From Bryobacteraceae bacterium (GTDB lineage Bacteria; Acidobacteriota; Terriglobia; Bryobacterales; Bryobacteraceae), in the NCBI GenBank assembly GCA_025056865.1, contig JANWVO010000052.1, positions 124,001 through 188,000 on the forward strand: 64,000 nt of DNA, read 5' to 3'. The notes beneath the pieces are model-generated. The model was given only the letters and a program-made list of their open reading frames with translations, did not search any database and was not told where the DNA came from. This document shows positions 1 through 8,135 of this stretch, piece after piece (the first letter of the stretch is position 1; every line of letters begins with the position of its first letter). Made by a program: the position numbers and the translations under genes.

Positions 1-1
1 G

Positions 2-2086
2 AAGCCACCCGCAGGGCCGAACCTGAACGATCCCTCTCTTTACGTCAACCGCGAGCTCAGCCTGCTCGAGTTCCAGCGCCGCGTGCTCGAGGAGGCGCAG
101 GATCCCTCCAATCCGCTGCTCGAACGCGTGAAGTTTCTTTCGATTCTTGGCTCCAACCTCGATGAGTTTTTCATGGTGCGCGTGGCCGGGCTGTACAGCC
201 AGCTTGAGTCTGGCGCGGTGGAGACCGGGCCGGATGCCATGACGCCCGCCGAACAGCTCGAGGCGATCCGCGAGGTTTACGAGAAGCTGTTCGCGGAAGC
301 GCACAAGTGCCGCAAGGAGCTGTTTGCAGAGCTGAAGAAGCACGGCATTCTGATGCTCGACTGGGAGGAGCTTTCCGACGCGCAGAAGGAAACGGCGACA
401 CGGTTCTTCGAGGACGTCATCTATCCGGTGCTCACCCCGCTGGCGTTCGATCCGGGACGGCCGTTCCCGCACATCTCGAATCTCAGCCTCAACCTGGCCG
501 TACTGGTGCGCCACCCGAACGGCGAGGAGCGCTTCGCGCGCATCAAGGTGCCTGACACGATTCCGCAGATCATCCCGCTGCACAAGCCGCCTTCGCGCCG
601 CAGCGGGCGTCCGCTGACCTTCGTCTGGGTGGAGCAGGTGATCCAGGCCAACCTCCAGGCGCTGTTTCCGGGAATGGAGATCATCGAAGCGCACCCGTTC
701 CACGTCACGCGCGACGCCGACATCGCCATTCAGGAGCTGGAAGCCGAAGACCTTCTGGAAAGCGTGGCTGAAAGCGTCCGGCAGCGCCGCTTCGGCGCAG
801 TGGTGCGGCTGAAAGTGCCGAAAAAGATGCCGGACTCGATCCTGGAAATTCTCAAAACGAACCTCGAAATCGGCGACGATGCGGTGTACCGCGTGGAGGG
901 GCCGCTGGCGCTGGTGCGGCTGAAGCATATCGCGTCGCTGGACCGGCCCGACCTGAAGGACGCCCCGTTCACGCCCGCGCCCCTACAGGGCCTTTCCGAG
1001 GAAGAGGACATCTTCGCCGCCATCCGCCGCGGCGACATTCTGCTGCACCACCCGTTCGACAGCTTCCAGCCGGTCATCGATTTCCTGCGCGCTGCCGCGC
1101 GGGATCCGAATGTGCTCGCCATCAAGATGACGTTGTACCGCGTGGGGCCCAACGCGCCGGTGGTCGAAGCGCTGCTGGAGGCGAACGCCCGCGGCAAGCA
1201 GGTGGCGGCGCTGGTGGAGCTGAAAGCGCGCTTCGACGAGGAGTCCAACATCGAGTGGGCGCGCGCGCTGGAACGGGAGGGCGTGCATGTCGTCTACGGG
1301 CTGGTGGGCGTAAAGGTGCACTGCAAGGTGGCGATGGTGGTGCGGCGGGAGGGGCAGAAGATCCGCCGCTACGTGCACCTTTCGACTGGCAACTATAACG
1401 CTGTCACCGCGCAGCTTTACACCGACATCGGCCTGTTCACCTGCGATGAAGAGATCGGCGCCGCCTGCACGGATCTCTTCAACTATCTCACCGGGTACTC
1501 GGCCCGCAACGACTACGGCAAGCTGCTGGTGGCACCGGTGAACATGCGGGAGAAGTTCGAGGCGCTGATCCGGCGCGAAATCGCCATTGCCCGCTCCGGC
1601 AAGCCGGCCCATGTGATCTTCAAGATGAACGCGCTGGTGGACCCGCGCATCATCCGGCTGCTGTACGAGGCTTCGATGGCGGGCGTCAAAGTGGACCTGC
1701 TGTGCCGCGGCATCTGCTGCCTGCGGCCCGGCATTGCGGGCATCAGCGACAACATCCGCGTCATCAGCATCGTCGGCCGCTTCCTTGAGCACAGCCGGAT
1801 CTACTGGTTCCGCAACAACGGCCACGAGGAGATCCTGCTGGGCTCGGCCGACCTGATGCCGCGCAACCTGAACCGGCGCGTGGAGACGCTGTTCCCGGTG
1901 GAGAAACCTGCTCTGATCCGCCATCTGCGCGACCGGGTGCTGGCCATCTATCTCAAGGACAACGTCAAGGCGCGCCGCATGAAGAAGGACGGCAGCTACG
2001 AACGCGTGCCGCGCAAGGCGGACGAGAGGCCGCTGGATGCGCAGGCCTATCTGCTTCAGACGAAATGCTCGAGAACGTCAACCTGA
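2..2086 (+). CDS. ppk1: Polyphosphate kinase 1, 5' end outside window
   Basis: Reversibly makes polyphosphate from ATP, normally at the membrane. The reading frame is open from base 2, and the family's N-terminal motif YVNRELSLLEFQRRVLEEA begins before the first available start (GTG 83), so the true start lies upstream of the window. 694 codons are visible, close to the usual full length. Both phospholipase-D-like active-site regions are present: the phosphorylated-histidine motif VHCK, and later FLEHSRIYWF followed by GSADLMPRNLNRRVE. The end overlaps the next gene by 22 bases, which suggests translational coupling with the two PPK2 genes. The identification is secure; only the missing first residues are unknown. 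Confidence 0.96.
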   Translation, partial: KPPAGPNLNDPSLYVNRELSLLEFQRRVLEEAQDPSNPLLERVKFLSILGSNLDEFFMVRVAGLYSQLESGAVETGPDAMTPAEQLEAIREVYEKLFAEAHKCRKELFAELKKHGILMLDWEELSDAQKETATRFFEDVIYPVLTPLAFDPGRPFPHISNLSLNLAVLVRHPNGEERFARIKVPDTIPQIIPLHKPPSRRSGRPLTFVWVEQVIQANLQALFPGMEIIEAHPFHVTRDADIAIQELEAEDLLESVAESVRQRRFGAVVRLKVPKKMPDSILEILKTNLEIGDDAVYRVEGPLALVRLKHIASLDRPDLKDAPFTPAPLQGLSEEEDIFAAIRRGDILLHHPFDSFQPVIDFLRAAARDPNVLAIKMTLYRVGPNAPVVEALLEANARGKQVAALVELKARFDEESNIEWARALEREGVHVVYGLVGVKVHCKVAMVVRREGQKIRRYVHLSTGNYNAVTAQLYTDIGLFTCDEEIGAACTDLFNYLTGYSARNDYGKLLVAPVNMREKFEALIRREIAIARSGKPAHVIFKMNALVDPRIIRLLYEASMAGVKVDLLCRGICCLRPGIAGISDNIRVISIVGRFLEHSRIYWFRNNGHEEILLGSADLMPRNLNRRVETLFPVEKPALIRHLRDRVLAIYLKDNVKARRMKKDGSYERVPRKADERPLDAQAYLLQTKCSRTST

Positions 2087-2865
2087 ACCTGAGCCTGGGC
2101 CGCCAGGCCTGGCAGCGCGAGCTGCCGGCGCTGCAACGCCGCCTCTTCGATCTGGAGAAGGCCTGCTGGGACCACGGCATCCCCTCGGTGATTGTCTTCG
2201 AAGGTTGGGAAGCCGCCGGCAAGGGAGGGGCGATCTCCACCCTGACGGCAAGGCTGGACGCGCGGGGCTTCAAGCTGTATGCGATCACGCCGCCGCGGAC
2301 CTTTGAGCAGGAATACCCCTGGCTCTGGCGCTTCTGGCTGAAGGTCCCCAACCGCGGCGAGATGGCAATCTTCGACCATTCCTGGTACCGCCGGGTGCTT
2401 GACGACCGCGTCGAGAGGCTCGTGCCGAAGAAGGAATGGCGCAAGGCCTACCAGGACATCGCGGAATTCGAGCGCATGCTGGCCGACGATGGGGCCGTCA
2501 TCCTCAAGTTCTGGTTTCATATCAGCAAAAAGGAGCAGAAAAAGCGCTTCGAAAAAATCGAAAAAGACCCGCTGGAAAGCTGGAGGATCACAAAGGAAGA
2601 CTGGAAACGCCACGAAAAGTACGACGAATACACCCAGGCCGCCGAGGAGATGTTCGAGCGCACCGAGAGCGAGTACGCGCCGTGGACCATCGTTGAGGCC
2701 ACCTGCCGGCGCTGGGCGCGGCGCAAGGTGTTCCGGACGATCATCGACGCGCTCGAGCGGGCGCTCGGGCCTGCCGCCCCGCCGGTGGCTCCCCCCAACG
2801 CGCGCGACGCCGAGCTGCGGCGCGTGGCCGCGCGCATCAGCGGCGAAGACAATGGAGGCGCCTGA
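2065..2865 (+). CDS. PPK2-family polyphosphate kinase, N-domain type of PAP
   Basis: 266-residue PPK2 kinase, moving phosphate between polyphosphate and nucleotides. The P-loop is EGWEAAGKGG (residues 46-55) and the Walker B-like motif is IFDHSWYRR. The segment FERMLADDGAVILKFWFHISKK resembles, from memory, the N-terminal half of two-domain polyphosphate:AMP phosphotransferase (PPK2 class II). Unlike that half as I recall it, this protein keeps an intact P-loop and the Asp of FDHSW, so it may be active. ATG 2065 lies inside the end of ppk1, and the stop shares one base with the next gene. AMP, ADP or GDP preference cannot be read from the sequence. Confidence 0.9.
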   Translation: MLENVNLNLSLGRQAWQRELPALQRRLFDLEKACWDHGIPSVIVFEGWEAAGKGGAISTLTARLDARGFKLYAITPPRTFEQEYPWLWRFWLKVPNRGEMAIFDHSWYRRVLDDRVERLVPKKEWRKAYQDIAEFERMLADDGAVILKFWFHISKKEQKKRFEKIEKDPLESWRITKEDWKRHEKYDEYTQAAEEMFERTESEYAPWTIVEATCRRWARRKVFRTIIDALERALGPAAPPVAPPNARDAELRRVAARISGEDNGGA

Positions 2866-3611
2866 TGCTGGAATCGCTGGACCTCACGCTTGCGCTGCCC
2901 CGCGAGGAGTACATGGTGCAGCTTGCCCGCCGCCAGATCCAGCTCCGCGAGCTCGGCTGGCAGGTGTACCGGCAGAAGCGCCCCGTCATCGTCGTCTTCG
3001 AGGGCTGGGACGCCGCAGGCAAGGGCGGCGCCATCCGCCGCCTCACCGAGAAGCTCGATCCCCGCGGCTACGCCGTCTATCCGATCAGCGCGCCCGAAGG
3101 CGAGGACAAGACCCGGCACTACCTCTACCGGTTCTGGCGGCGGCTGCCTCCCCGGGGCCAGATTGCCATCTTCGACCGTTCCTGGTACGGCCGGGTGCTG
3201 GTCGAGCGGGTGGAAGGCTTCTGCACGGAAGACGCCTGGCGCAGGGCCTATAAAGAGATCAATTCCTTCGAAAGGCAATTGAAGGATTTTGGCGCCATTC
3301 TGGCTAAATTCTGGATCCATATTTCGCGCGACGAGCAGCTCCGCCGCTTCCGCGAGCGGCAGAAAACCGGCTACAAGGCATGGAAGCTCACCACCGAGGA
3401 CTGGCGGAACCGCGCCAAGTGGCCGGCCTACGAGCAGGCGGTGGAGGACATGCTGCTGAAGACGAGCACCGCCACCGCACCATGGCATCTCGTCGAGGGC
3501 AATGACAAGTACCATGCGCGCGTCAAAATCCTGTCGACGCTTGTGGAACTGCTCTCTGCCGGGCTTGGCTACGAGCCCGCCGACCCGCTGAAGAAGCTCA
3601 GGAGGAAATGA
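2865..3611 (+). CDS. PPK2-family polyphosphate kinase, C-domain type of PAP
   Basis: 248-residue PPK2 kinase. The P-loop EGWDAAGKGG sits at residues 46-55, exactly the position seen in the preceding gene, and Walker B is IFDRSWYGRVLVERVEGF. That motif and the later TEEDWRN segment match the C-terminal, catalytic half of class II PPK2 (AMP to ADP). Both genes open with a similar MLE-x-L/V-x-L-x-L start, which supports an old duplication. The ATG overlaps the previous stop by one base, and its own stop overlaps the next start by four, so all members are probably translated together. Expected role: regenerating ADP/ATP from polyphosphate. Confidence 0.92.
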   Translation: MLESLDLTLALPREEYMVQLARRQIQLRELGWQVYRQKRPVIVVFEGWDAAGKGGAIRRLTEKLDPRGYAVYPISAPEGEDKTRHYLYRFWRRLPPRGQIAIFDRSWYGRVLVERVEGFCTEDAWRRAYKEINSFERQLKDFGAILAKFWIHISRDEQLRRFRERQKTGYKAWKLTTEDWRNRAKWPAYEQAVEDMLLKTSTATAPWHLVEGNDKYHARVKILSTLVELLSAGLGYEPADPLKKLRRK

Positions 3612-4363
3612 GCCTGTCCAGGATGCTCGTGCTTCTGCTGGGCGGCGCGGCGGCGGCCGCCGCGCCGCACGGGCGCTTCCAGCGCGCCGACTGGACTGCG
3701 CCCGTTCCCCTGCCGCGCGGATCCATGCTGGTGGTGGGCTTCCTCGGCGGCTGGGAGCGCTGGGACGACGAACGCCGCGGCGTCCGCCGGCTGGCGCTGC
3801 GCCTGCGCGAGATGAACGTACGCGGGCTGTACGTGGAGACTGCCAGCAACCACGACCGCAGTCTGGTGCGGCGCATCGTCCTCGAAAGCCTCGATGCCGA
3901 CCGCGACGGCCGCATCAGCGCCGGCGAAGCCGGATCTGTCGCGCTGGTCCTGTACGGGCAGAGCTTTGGCGGCGCTGCGGCCGTGTATCTCGCCCGCGAC
4001 CTCGGCAGGCAGCGCATTCCGGTCCGCCTCACGGTGCAGGTTGACAGCGTGGGCAGGCGGGATCACGTGATCCCGGCCAACGTGGCGCGCGCGCTGAACC
4101 TTTACCAGCGTGATCCCGGGCCCATCCGCGGCGAGCCTGCCATCCGCGCGGCCGACCCGTCGCGCACCACGGTGCTCGGCAACATCCCTTTCACCTACCT
4201 GTTCCGGCAGGTAGAAATGAGCGACTATCCCTGGATCGCGCGGCGCATTGGCCTCTCGCACTGGAAAATGGACAACGACCCGGCGGTGTGGGCCATGGTC
4301 GAGGCAGCCATTCTGGCCGAGATCAGCCTCTGGCAGGCGGAGCGGGCCGCCGCGAGTCCATGA
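3608..4363 (+). CDS. Exported alpha/beta-hydrolase-like protein with one EF-hand loop
   Basis: 251 residues beginning with a Sec-type signal peptide (LVLLLGGAAAAAAP). A nucleophile elbow LYGQSFGGAAA places Ser about residue 119. Residues 96-107, DADRDGRISAGE, form a textbook 12-residue EF-hand calcium loop, lying just ahead of the nucleophile strand. The start overlaps the upstream kinase stop by four bases (ATGA), making it the last gene of the polyphosphate operon. The substrate is unknown. The tail overlaps the end of the convergent MmcQ/YjbR gene by 41 bases. Hydrolase fold is inferred from the elbow alone. Confidence 0.75.
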   Translation: MSLSRMLVLLLGGAAAAAAPHGRFQRADWTAPVPLPRGSMLVVGFLGGWERWDDERRGVRRLALRLREMNVRGLYVETASNHDRSLVRRIVLESLDADRDGRISAGEAGSVALVLYGQSFGGAAAVYLARDLGRQRIPVRLTVQVDSVGRRDHVIPANVARALNLYQRDPGPIRGEPAIRAADPSRTTVLGNIPFTYLFRQVEMSDYPWIARRIGLSHWKMDNDPAVWAMVEAAILAEISLWQAERAAASP

Positions 4364-4700
4364 TCCGTTCCCGCGCTTTCTTTGGCAGCCTATCGACCAC
4401 GAGCCTCCAGGAGCGCTCCAGCCGCTCTTTCAGCTCCCCGGGCGGCAGAGCGTCCTCCGTCTCCAGCGCCACCCATTTCGCCCGCGCCAGATAGGGTGCC
4501 GGAACAATGCCCGGGCGTTCGAGAAGCTCGGCGAAAGACTCCTCGTCCGCCTTGAAGGAGAGCCAAGTGCTCCCCGGCTCCAGCGAAACGACGCAGAACA
4601 TTTTGCCGCCCACCTTGAACACGAGCTCGCTCTCCCAGAGGATCTCTTCCGCCGCTCCGGGCAGCGCGAGGCAGATGGCGCGCACCCATTCGACATCCAT
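4323..4700 (-). CDS. MmcQ/YjbR family protein
   Basis: 125 residues beginning [18 protein letters not shown], the typical opening of the MmcQ/YjbR (CyaY-like fold) family, with the later conserved parts [10 protein letters not shown] and [12 protein letters not shown]. Function in this family is unproven; a DNA-binding role has been suggested. ATG 4700 was chosen because family similarity begins there; upstream in-frame starts exist but add unrelated sequence. The gene converges on, and overlaps, the hydrolase before it. The promoter of the next plus-strand gene lies immediately upstream. Confidence 0.8.
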   Translation of the reverse strand: MDVEWVRAICLALPGAAEEILWESELVFKVGGKMFCVVSLEPGSTWLSFKADEESFAELLERPGIVPAPYLARAKWVALETEDALPPGELKERLERSWRLVVDRLPKKARERIMDSRRPAPPARG

Positions 4701-4725
4701 GCAGCCCAGACTACCAGCCATCCGG

Positions 4726-4754
4726 TTGACCGCACCCCGCGCCGGGCCTATCAT
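4726..4754 (+). promoter_or_regulatory. Sigma-70-like promoter for the QYPPG-repeat gene
   Basis: TTGACC at 4726-4731 and TATCAT at 4749-4754 are separated by exactly 17 bases. The predicted transcript start is near 4761, only about four bases before ATG 4765, so the message would be almost leaderless. No Shine-Dalgarno sequence precedes the ATG. Confidence 0.55.
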
Positions 4755-4764
4755 CAAGGCATAC

Positions 4765-6123
4765 ATGAAGAGCTGCGGATCAGCAGCGTTGCGGGCGGCA
4801 ATCCCCCTGTGCGTGGCGGTGTTGTTCGCATCGCTGCCGTCCAGCGCCCAATACCCGCCGGGCCAGTACCCACGGGGTCAATACCCACCGGGGCAATATC
4901 CGCCCGGCCAGTATCCGCCGGGGCAGTATCCTCCAGGACAGTATCCGCCCGGCCAGTACCCGCCCGAGACCTACCCGTATCCAGGCGGCCGGCTTCCCGG
5001 CGGCATCCCCGCTCCACGCATCCCCTGGCCCAAACGCAAGCCGAAGGAAGAGGCGAAGAGGGGCGAGATGGAGAAGTTCGAGGGGATGCTGCGCCGGTTG
5101 GCCGAGAAGGAGCTGATCCTCGACACGCACGATCAGGGGACGGTCCGCTTCCGTCTGCTGGCGCGCACGCAGTTCCGGAACAGGAAGGGCGAGCCGATGC
5201 GAGACTCGCTGCTCAAGCCGGGCGATCAGCTTGAAGTCCAGTGCGACGCCGAGGATCCGGAAACCGCCCGCGTGGTGGTGTTCCTTCGCGAAGGCACACC
5301 TGCCGAACGCGAAGCTGCCGCGCGCCCATTGGAATCAGCGTCGCCGGAGCCTTCTCCGGCCGCCTCACCGCCTGCTTCGCCGGCTCCGAAGCCGGCTCCG
5401 CCGGCCTCCGCCCCCGCCGCCGGGGAGCCGGAAGCAGATCCGGAGATCGTGCGCGCCCGTGCCGCTCTTGCGGAGATGGAGGCGGCCATGCCGGACTTCC
5501 TGGTCGACCAGGTGACCACGCGCTACGCCAGCTTCAACAACGAAGCGTCCTGGAATCTGGTGGACCGGATCGAGGCCGAGCTGGCCTGGGTGGGCGGCAA
5601 AGAGGAATACCGGAACGTGCGCCTGAACGGAAAGCCTCTCCCGGGCGGCCCGGAGACGACCGGCGCGTGGTCCACCGGCGAGTTTCTGACGACGGCGGCC
5701 GACATCCTCAGCCCGGCCACGCGCGCCGCGTTTGTGCGGCTGGGCAGGGAGACGGTGAGCGGCCGGCCTGCGGTGCTGTTCGAGTTCTCCATCCGCCCGG
5801 AGGATTCGCACTGGACCCTGGTGGCGCCTTCGGGCGAGCGCCTGAAGCCGGCGCAGAAAGGCCGCCTCTGGATTGATGAGCAGACGGGCCGCGTGCTGCG
5901 CATCGAGCAGCGCGCCGTGTCCCTCCCTGTCTCGTTCCCGCAGGACAAGGCGGAATGCACGGTGGAATTCGCGCCAGTCAACATCGGCGGGGCGAGCCTG
6001 CTGATGCCGGCGCGCGCCGAAACGCGCGGCTGCGAGCGCGGCACGGTGAACTGCTCGAAGAACGAGATCGTCTTCCGCAATTACCGCCGCTTTCGGGCCG
6101 AGTCGACCATCGTGTTCAAGTAG
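4765..6123 (+). CDS. Secreted protein with N-terminal QYPPG repeats, unknown function
   Basis: 452 residues. A signal peptide (about residues 1-28, ending in SSA) is followed directly by eight QYPPG-type pentapeptides, then a proline-rich basic stretch, a domain with a [19 protein letters not shown] segment that could be a small beta-barrel, and a second low-complexity linker of Ala/Pro/Ser. A C-terminal domain of about 220 residues follows (from [15 protein letters not shown] to the end) with two late cysteines. ATG 4765 is chosen because the signal peptide begins there and a good promoter lies just upstream. Acidobacteria carry similar exported proteins of unknown role; I assign no function. 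Confidence 0.8.
   Translation: MKSCGSAALRAAIPLCVAVLFASLPSSAQYPPGQYPRGQYPPGQYPPGQYPPGQYPPGQYPPGQYPPETYPYPGGRLPGGIPAPRIPWPKRKPKEEAKRGEMEKFEGMLRRLAEKELILDTHDQGTVRFRLLARTQFRNRKGEPMRDSLLKPGDQLEVQCDAEDPETARVVVFLREGTPAEREAAARPLESASPEPSPAASPPASPAPKPAPPASAPAAGEPEADPEIVRARAALAEMEAAMPDFLVDQVTTRYASFNNEASWNLVDRIEAELAWVGGKEEYRNVRLNGKPLPGGPETTGAWSTGEFLTTAADILSPATRAAFVRLGRETVSGRPAVLFEFSIRPEDSHWTLVAPSGERLKPAQKGRLWIDEQTGRVLRIEQRAVSLPVSFPQDKAECTVEFAPVNIGGASLLMPARAETRGCERGTVNCSKNEIVFRNYRRFRAESTIVFK
4849..4968 (+). repeat. Eight tandem 15-base units encoding QYPPG
   Basis: Eight in-frame 15-base units, each starting with a CAA or CAG codon. Six read QYPPG, the second reads QYPRG and the last QYPPE. Third codon positions differ between units (for example CCG/CCC/CCT/CCA), which points to selection on the peptide rather than a very recent expansion. 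Confidence 0.95.
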
Positions 6124-6152
6124 GCCGGGCGCGGCTGCGGCGCCGCTGGGTT

Positions 6153-6168
6153 AGCCTGAAATCAGGCT
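6153..6168 (+). promoter_or_regulatory. Inverted repeat abutting a start codon
   Basis: AGCCTGA and its exact complement TCAGGCT are separated by two bases and end two bases before ATG 6171. As RNA it would form a hairpin at the point of initiation. It could be a weak terminator for the upstream gene (stop 6123), but no T-run follows. Confidence 0.4.
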
Positions 6169-6170
6169 GC

Positions 6171-6440
6171 ATGCGCCAGGACGAATCGTTCTTCGAAGGG
6201 CAGGAGCTGATTCTGCTCTACATCGCCAAACGCCTGCGCGAGGCGAAGGCCGTGGAGGAGCTGCTGACGCAGGCCGGCATCGATTACCTGGTGGAAGCCG
6301 ACCTCTACATGGGCGGCTTCCTTTTCCGCCGGGCGCTGCATGGAGCCTTCTTTTACGTCACTTCCGCCGCGGACGCCCGCGCCCGTGAACTCATGCGCGC
6401 GCACGGCTACCGCCCCTACGAGCCGGACGACATCGGCTGA
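6171..6440 (+). CDS. Small DUF2007-like protein
   Basis: 89 residues. The core EGQELILLYIAKRLREAKAVEELL, then AGIDYLVEADLYMGGFLF and a late ARELMRAHGYRPYEPD resemble the DUF2007 group of small alpha/beta proteins, described only as putative signal-transducing proteins. No signal peptide or membrane segment is present. ATG 6171 is chosen because similarity starts there; it lacks a Shine-Dalgarno sequence and is preceded by a hairpin. It ends 29 bases before the convergent eRF1-like gene. Confidence 0.7.
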   Translation: MRQDESFFEGQELILLYIAKRLREAKAVEELLTQAGIDYLVEADLYMGGFLFRRALHGAFFYVTSAADARARELMRAHGYRPYEPDDIG

Positions 6441-6469
6441 CGGCGTTCGGCTCCCTGCACGGAATCCGT

Positions 6470-7597
6470 TCAGGCGGCCGGATGGCGGCAGTACCGTCCG
6501 GGCCGCAGCAGGCAGGCGGCGCCGCCCAGGCGCAGGAGCGCATCGCTGTGATCCACCACTTCCACAGGGACGCCTGCGGCCACCGCGGCCCGGACAAGCG
6601 CATCGCGGCCGTCAGCGGGCAGGCAGGGCGCCTCGCCACAGTGCGGGCACAGATACGGCCCGGCGCTGTCTGGCGATGTGCGCCCGCAGCGCAGGCAGCT
6701 CCGCACGGGCTGCGGGACGAAACGCGCATCCAACAGCACTGTTTCGGCGGCTCCGCTCTCCACCGCCTCGAGCGCCGCCTGCATTCCAGCCACGGCACGC
6801 CCACCTTCTTCGAGCTCCTCGCAGAGCAGGCCGACCAGCGCGGCGGATTCTTCCTCCTCGCGGTCAGTGAAACTGAGGGCGGCGGCCTGGACCACATCCA
6901 TCAGGGCATCGCTGTCAATCACGGGGATCGTGTCCAGAACGCGCGAAGCCAGCCGCCGCGGCAGAGCCTGGCGGAGCAGCGCAAACTCTTCGCCGGAGCC
7001 GGCGAGGATCAGGTGACGGTAGCCGCCGCGGCGCAGGAACTCCTCGAGCAGCAGGATTCCTTCCCTGATCAGGCGGCGGCGCTGCGCGCGCTGCTCGGCG
7101 CTGCCCCGGCGCAGGAAACGGCGCGGGTCGATCCGGCGGTCGCAGATCTGCCGGGTGACAGCACCGACTTCGACCCCGAGGATCCGGATGGCATCCCCGG
7201 TCAAGTGGAGCACGGCGAAACGGTGGAAGTTGTCGCGCAGCGCTACCAGCGGAAAGAGGCGAGGCAGCGGGCCCGCGGCGAGCAGGTCTGGCAACGGGAG
7301 ACGGAAGTCCAAAGGCAAGAAGAAAGGCGAGCCGCCTCCGCGGGCGAACACAGCCGCGCCGCGCGAGCCAACGGGCGCAGGCAGCCGGAGATGGCTCTTC
7401 ACCCGGAGCAGCGCTTCCTCAAACCACCGCCGGCTCTCGCCCTCCGGAAAGAGCGCGCGCAGCGCCGACGCCTGCGCATCGAAGCGCCCGCGCCAGCCCG
7501 GGCTCTCGCGGTTCACGTAGCAGCTCAGCACCGGAGCCGGCGCGGGCGGCGCCGACGCCAGCGCGCGAAGGTGCTGGTCCAGCAGCTTCAGATTCAT
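6470..7597 (-). CDS. eRF1-like protein (baeRF type) with C-terminal zinc ribbon
   Basis: 375 residues. The N-terminal part (PVLSCYVNRE), the central basic region and the SGEEFALLRQALP segment look like the bacterial/archaeal eRF1-like (baeRF) families, relatives of eukaryotic release factor 1 and the Dom34/ribosome-rescue fold. A C-terminal zinc ribbon is visible as CLRCGR-x8-YLCPHCG. The GGQ motif of true release factors is not seen, so peptide release is unlikely; ribosome binding or stress-related translation control is the usual guess. The gene is followed on the same strand by nothing, and preceded by a 45-residue membrane protein with which it probably forms a transcript. Confidence 0.65.
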   Translation of the reverse strand: MNLKLLDQHLRALASAPPAPAPVLSCYVNRESPGWRGRFDAQASALRALFPEGESRRWFEEALLRVKSHLRLPAPVGSRGAAVFARGGGSPFFLPLDFRLPLPDLLAAGPLPRLFPLVALRDNFHRFAVLHLTGDAIRILGVEVGAVTRQICDRRIDPRRFLRRGSAEQRAQRRRLIREGILLLEEFLRRGGYRHLILAGSGEEFALLRQALPRRLASRVLDTIPVIDSDALMDVVQAAALSFTDREEEESAALVGLLCEELEEGGRAVAGMQAALEAVESGAAETVLLDARFVPQPVRSCLRCGRTSPDSAGPYLCPHCGEAPCLPADGRDALVRAAVAAGVPVEVVDHSDALLRLGGAACLLRPGRYCRHPAA

Positions 7598-7620
7598 GGC
7601 CTACCGCGCCCCTTGCGTTC

Positions 7621-7758
7621 TCACTCGCCCAGCATCATGGCAAGGATCAGAACGCCAAACAGCGTGATGGTGGAGGCGAGGACAGCGACCGCGCGCAAGA
7701 AGCGGGCCATCCGCTCCCTCTGGTCCTCCCGGTCCCGCTGAATCATGAGGTCGAACAT
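7621..7758 (-). CDS. 45-residue single-pass membrane protein
   Basis: 45 residues: a charged N-terminal half (QRDREDQRERMARF), then one hydrophobic helix of about 23 residues ending MMLGE. ATG 7758 has a good ribosome site, AAGGAGA, seven bases upstream, which is the main argument that this very small frame is real. It lies 23 bases ahead of the eRF1-like gene on the same strand. No family is recognised. Confidence 0.6.
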   Translation of the reverse strand: MFDLMIQRDREDQRERMARFLRAVAVLASTITLFGVLILAMMLGE

Positions 7759-8135
7759 GGCAGTTCTCCTTCCACGGCTCTTTCTTCCGGGCGGCGAGGC
7801 GCCGCACCGGCGGGAACGCCGCAGGGTTGCGCCAGGAGCAGGAGAGCACGGGAGCCTGCTTCGCGCACCGCGCGGCCAGCCGCCGGATCCCTGCGTCAAC
7901 CCAGACCTTGACCCGGCGGCTGGCCTTGTCCAACGGTCCGCGCGAAGCACCGCCTGCGGCGTTCCGCCATCAGAGAGGCACGCGGCATGCCAGAGTAGGC
8001 GCACTTGCCTGCTGGAAGGCGCGATGGCCGGATGTGTTCAGAACAAGGCCACTTCAGGACGGGGCGCGGTGCGCGACGTTGGCTTGCCCCCTCGGGCGGC
8101 ACGCAACGGGATGCCCGAGAAAAGGCACGCCTGCC
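7759..8135. other. Region without a recognised gene
   Basis: About 377 bases between two minus-strand genes. Several open frames exist, as expected at this GC content, but none shows a signal peptide, a motif or a good ribosome site. No tRNA, repeat or terminator was recognised. Confidence 0.5.

Noticed and set aside
4849-4968. CRISPR-like or satellite repeat
   Set aside because: The 15-base units are in-frame codons of a secreted protein with no spacers, and no cas genes are nearby.
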